Positions 62,017-64,000 of a DNA stretch of 64,000 nucleotides are shown here, in pieces. The number at the start of each line of letters is the position of its first letter. The first letter of the stretch is position 1. Made by a program: the position numbers and the translations under genes. The stretch covers positions 585,958-649,957 of the forward strand of contig NZ_KE386885.1 of NCBI RefSeq assembly GCF_000429325.1, in the 5' to 3' direction. The stretch comes from Fundidesulfovibrio putealis DSM 16056. GTDB lineage: Bacteria > Desulfobacterota > Desulfovibrionia > Desulfovibrionales > Desulfovibrionaceae. The notes under the pieces were generated by a model. That model worked only from the letters and a program-made list of their open reading frames with translations, made no database searches and was not told the origin of the DNA.

Positions 62017-63435
62017 TTAAAATTGCGCGTAGATGAAAGGTGAGTGGGTCCCTGCGGCCAGTTGCAGCAGGGCGGCGGCCAAAAGCGCCGGAGGCAGCAG
62101 GCGCGCAAGAACGGGACGCAGCGCAAGCGTTGCCGCGTCCAGGCGCGAAGCCAGCCAGGGCACGGCAGGGACGCTGCCGATAAGCGCCAGGGCCAGCATG
62201 GTCAGCGTGGCGCGGTTCACCCGAACCATCCAGGTGTAGTCGAAGCCCTCCCAGTGGAAGCTGAACAGGGCCTGCATGTAGGCAAGCGCCGAGGTCAGGT
62301 CGGCGGCGCGGAAGAACACCCACCCAAGGCCCACGGCCAGCAGGGCGTAGGCGTGGCGGGCCGGTCGCGGCAGGGCGTCCAGCACGCGGCCCACGCGCGT
62401 GCGCTCCATGGCCAGGAACAGCCCGTGCCACAGCCCCCAGATCACGAAGCTCCAGCTTGCCCCGTGCCACAGGCCGCACAGCGCGAACACGATCAGCAGG
62501 TTGCGCTGCACCTTCCAGGGGGCCACGCGTCCGCCGCCCAGCGGGATGTACAGGTAGTCGCGGAACCAGCTGGAGAGCGTCATGTGCCAGCGCCGCCAGA
62601 ACTCGCGCACGGACTGGGCGCTGTAGGGATAGTTGAAGTTCTCGGGCAGATGGTAGCCGAACATGCGTCCAAGGCCTACGGCCATGTCCGTGTAGCCGGA
62701 GAAGTCGAAATAGAGCTGGAGCGAATAGCAGACAAGCCCCAGCCAGGCCGTGCCCATGTCCAGCTCGCCTGCGGGCAGCCCGAAGGCCGCGTCAGCCATG
62801 GGGCCGAGGGACCCGGCCAGCAGCACCTTCTTGGCCAGTCCCACGCCCAGGCGGGACAGGCCCTCCCGCAGGTCCTCGAGACACGGACGGCCCGGCCCGG
62901 AAGCGCTCTGGGGGAACATGTCCTGGATGCGGGCGATGGGACCGGCGGTGATCTTCGGGAAGAAGGCCATGAACAGGCCGAAGCGGACCGGGTTGGTCTC
63001 GGGCGCGGCCTTGTCCCTGGCGATGTCCACCAGATAGGCGATGGCCGAGAAGGTGAAGAAGGAGACGCCAAGCGGCATGCCCGAGGGAGCCAGGGGCCTT
63101 AGTATCTCCAGTGCCGGAGCCGCAGTCTGGGGCAGCTGGGCCAGGGCGAAGAGGTAGTACTTCGACCAGGCCAGAAGCCCAAGGTTGGCGGCCACGCCGA
63201 TCGCCAGCGCCGCACGCCGGGACGCGCCGGAAGATCTCCCGATGCCCAGACCAAGCACCATGTTCATGGCAATGGACGCCGTGAACACAGGCAGCGACGA
63301 CACGTCGCTCAAGGCGTAGAAGAGCAGGCTGGCCGCCAGCAGCAGGAGCGCGCGGAAGCTCGCGGGCGTCATGGCGTTCAGGGCCAGCAGCGCGGGCAGG
63401 AAGGCCAGCAGGAACAGCGGCGAATCGACAGGCAT
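62017..63435 (-). CDS. MBOAT-family acyltransferase, AlgI-like
   Basis: The 472-residue protein has about eleven spans. It shows the AlgI/DltB motif set: FDFSGYTDMAVGLG, EFWRRWHMTLSSWFRDYLYI with H284, and GLWHGASW with the presumed catalytic H324. AlgI-type proteins pass acetyl from cytosolic acetyl-CoA across the membrane to an AlgJ/AlgX partner, here the next gene downstream. The pair implies O-acetylation of a surface polysaccharide; no alginate polymerase genes are present, so the target is another glycan. The upstream gap (63436-63598) shows nothing. Confidence 0.92.
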   Translation of the reverse strand: MPVDSPLFLLAFLPALLALNAMTPASFRALLLLAASLLFYALSDVSSLPVFTASIAMNMVLGLGIGRSSGASRRAALAIGVAANLGLLAWSKYYLFALAQLPQTAAPALEILRPLAPSGMPLGVSFFTFSAIAYLVDIARDKAAPETNPVRFGLFMAFFPKITAGPIARIQDMFPQSASGPGRPCLEDLREGLSRLGVGLAKKVLLAGSLGPMADAAFGLPAGELDMGTAWLGLVCYSLQLYFDFSGYTDMAVGLGRMFGYHLPENFNYPYSAQSVREFWRRWHMTLSSWFRDYLYIPLGGGRVAPWKVQRNLLIVFALCGLWHGASWSFVIWGLWHGLFLAMERTRVGRVLDALPRPARHAYALLAVGLGWVFFRAADLTSALAYMQALFSFHWEGFDYTWMVRVNRATLTMLALALIGSVPAVPWLASRLDAATLALRPVLARLLPPALLAAALLQLAAGTHSPFIYAQF

Positions 63436-63598
63436 GAGGAGTGGTAATCGGCCAAGCGTTTGGAATCAAGACAAAACGCGTGCGCACCGGGCCCATACAG
63501 CTCCGGAAGCCTGTCGGGGCAGTGCCCGCCGTATGCCTTGGGCTGGCATGCCCGCGCCGCAAGTTCCTGAAAGGCCACGCGCATCAATCATCGCGTCA

Positions 63599-63627
63599 TT
63601 GCCATCCCCAACCCATGTTGCTACAGT
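63599..63627 (+). promoter_or_regulatory. Candidate promoter of the response regulator
   Basis: TTGCCA (63599-63604), 17 bases, then TACAGT (63622-63627), 28 bases before the start codon. Good spacing and fair box matches. Confidence 0.5.
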
Positions 63628-63654
63628 TTTTCAAACGCCAGGAGTCACGCGTCC

Positions 63655-64000
63655 ATGCTTCGCTTTCTTATTACCGATGACGACGATGTCACACACGCCT
63701 TCCTGCGCCACGTTCTGGTGGGGCTGGGGGACGTGGGGCACGCCTTTTCCGGCGTCGAGTCGGTGGAGCGCTGCCGCGACGCCCTGAAGCGGGGCACGCC
63801 CTTCACCTGCCTGTTCATGGATGTGCTGATGCCCGGCATGAACGGCCTGGAGGCCGTGCGCCGGATCCGCCAGCTGTACGCCGAGGAGGGGGTGCCCGCT
63901 CCCCTGTGCGTCCTGGTCAGCTGCGTGTCCTATGCGGAATGCCTCGCGGGGGGCTTGGTCCCCGGCTCCGTGGACCGCTACATCGCCAAGCCTTTCGAGC
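63655..64000 (+). CDS. Response regulator, 3'-truncated by window edge
   Basis: At least 115 residues are visible and the frame is open to the last base. They form a receiver domain with an acidic N-terminal patch (D8-D11), phospho-acceptor D56 in FMDVLMPGMNG, and K112 in IAKPF. AGGAG lies 10 bases before ATG 63655 and a promoter-like sequence precedes it. The output domain lies beyond the window. It could be a partner of the CbrA-like kinase, although 6 kb of unrelated genes lie between them. Confidence 0.9.
   Translation, partial: MLRFLITDDDDVTHAFLRHVLVGLGDVGHAFSGVESVERCRDALKRGTPFTCLFMDVLMPGMNGLEAVRRIRQLYAEEGVPAPLCVLVSCVSYAECLAGGLVPGSVDRYIAKPFE

Noticed and set aside
1-64000. CRISPR array
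   Set aside because: No regularly spaced repeats were seen. The only repeats are the dispersed hairpin family, the attachment copies and the isolated inverted repeats.

Overview
The window is GC-rich bacterial DNA (low-to-mid 60s % by eye). Genes are densely packed, with many ATGA/GTGA stop-start overlaps. Several features fit a sulfate-reducing Desulfovibrio-type (Desulfovibrionales) genome: a CofD-like protein of the kind seen in those genomes, a palindromic intergenic repeat carrying a CCGCCGGAGGC flank, and many signalling proteins. That assignment is an inference; no ribosomal RNA or other definitive marker is present.

Layout. (1) 1-4432: 3' end of a CofD-like gene, a GGDEF-EAL-CBS-GGDEF protein, and an unknown gene. 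(2) 4686-23205: about 18.5 kb with every gene on the minus strand, apparently one glycan/lipid supercluster. From its 5' end it holds an ArnT-like membrane glycosyltransferase, two small membrane-anchored proteins, an alpha-oxoamine synthase resembling serine palmitoyltransferase, a MacB-type permease with its ATPase, a TolC-like channel, an HlyD-like adaptor, and a YghO/bacterial-ceramide-synthase-like GNAT protein. A polytopic membrane protein, glycosyltransferases, a methyltransferase and two asparagine-synthetase-type amidotransferases complete it. (3) 23240-28931: a GT2 gene with a clear promoter and terminator, a PAS-containing chemoreceptor, an XRE regulator, and an unknown Cys-rich protein. 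(4) 28924-42915: a second glycan locus with an alcohol dehydrogenase, two radical SAM enzymes, several glycosyltransferases (one resembling ceramide glucosyltransferase/HpnI), a DUF2867-like protein, a flippase, and a third asparagine synthetase. (5) 43111-44812: cheV, a PilZ protein, and tRNA-Ser(UGA). (6) 44796-52649: a 7.9-kb island inserted at the tRNA-Ser 3' end, bounded by a 17-bp direct repeat of the tRNA end. It carries three methyltransferase genes or domains, a sugar-nucleotide SDR, a GT2-methyltransferase fusion and an ArnT-like protein, and its right half is AT-rich. It contains no integrase. (7) 52797-64000: a small membrane protein, a CbrX/CbrA-like pair, another membrane glycosyltransferase, an HDOD protein, a 71-residue protein, an AlgJ/AlgI-type O-acetylation pair, and the start of a response regulator.

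How the genes may work together. Most of the window serves the cell surface: building, amidating, methylating, acetylating, flipping and exporting glycans or glycolipids, with c-di-GMP and chemotaxis proteins interspersed. The most interesting hypothesis is that the 13-20 kb block makes and exports a sphingolipid-like (amino-acid-derived) lipid. An oxoamine synthase and a bCerS-like N-acyltransferase flank a complete ABC-adaptor-TolC exporter in the same transcription unit as glycosyltransferases and amidotransferases.
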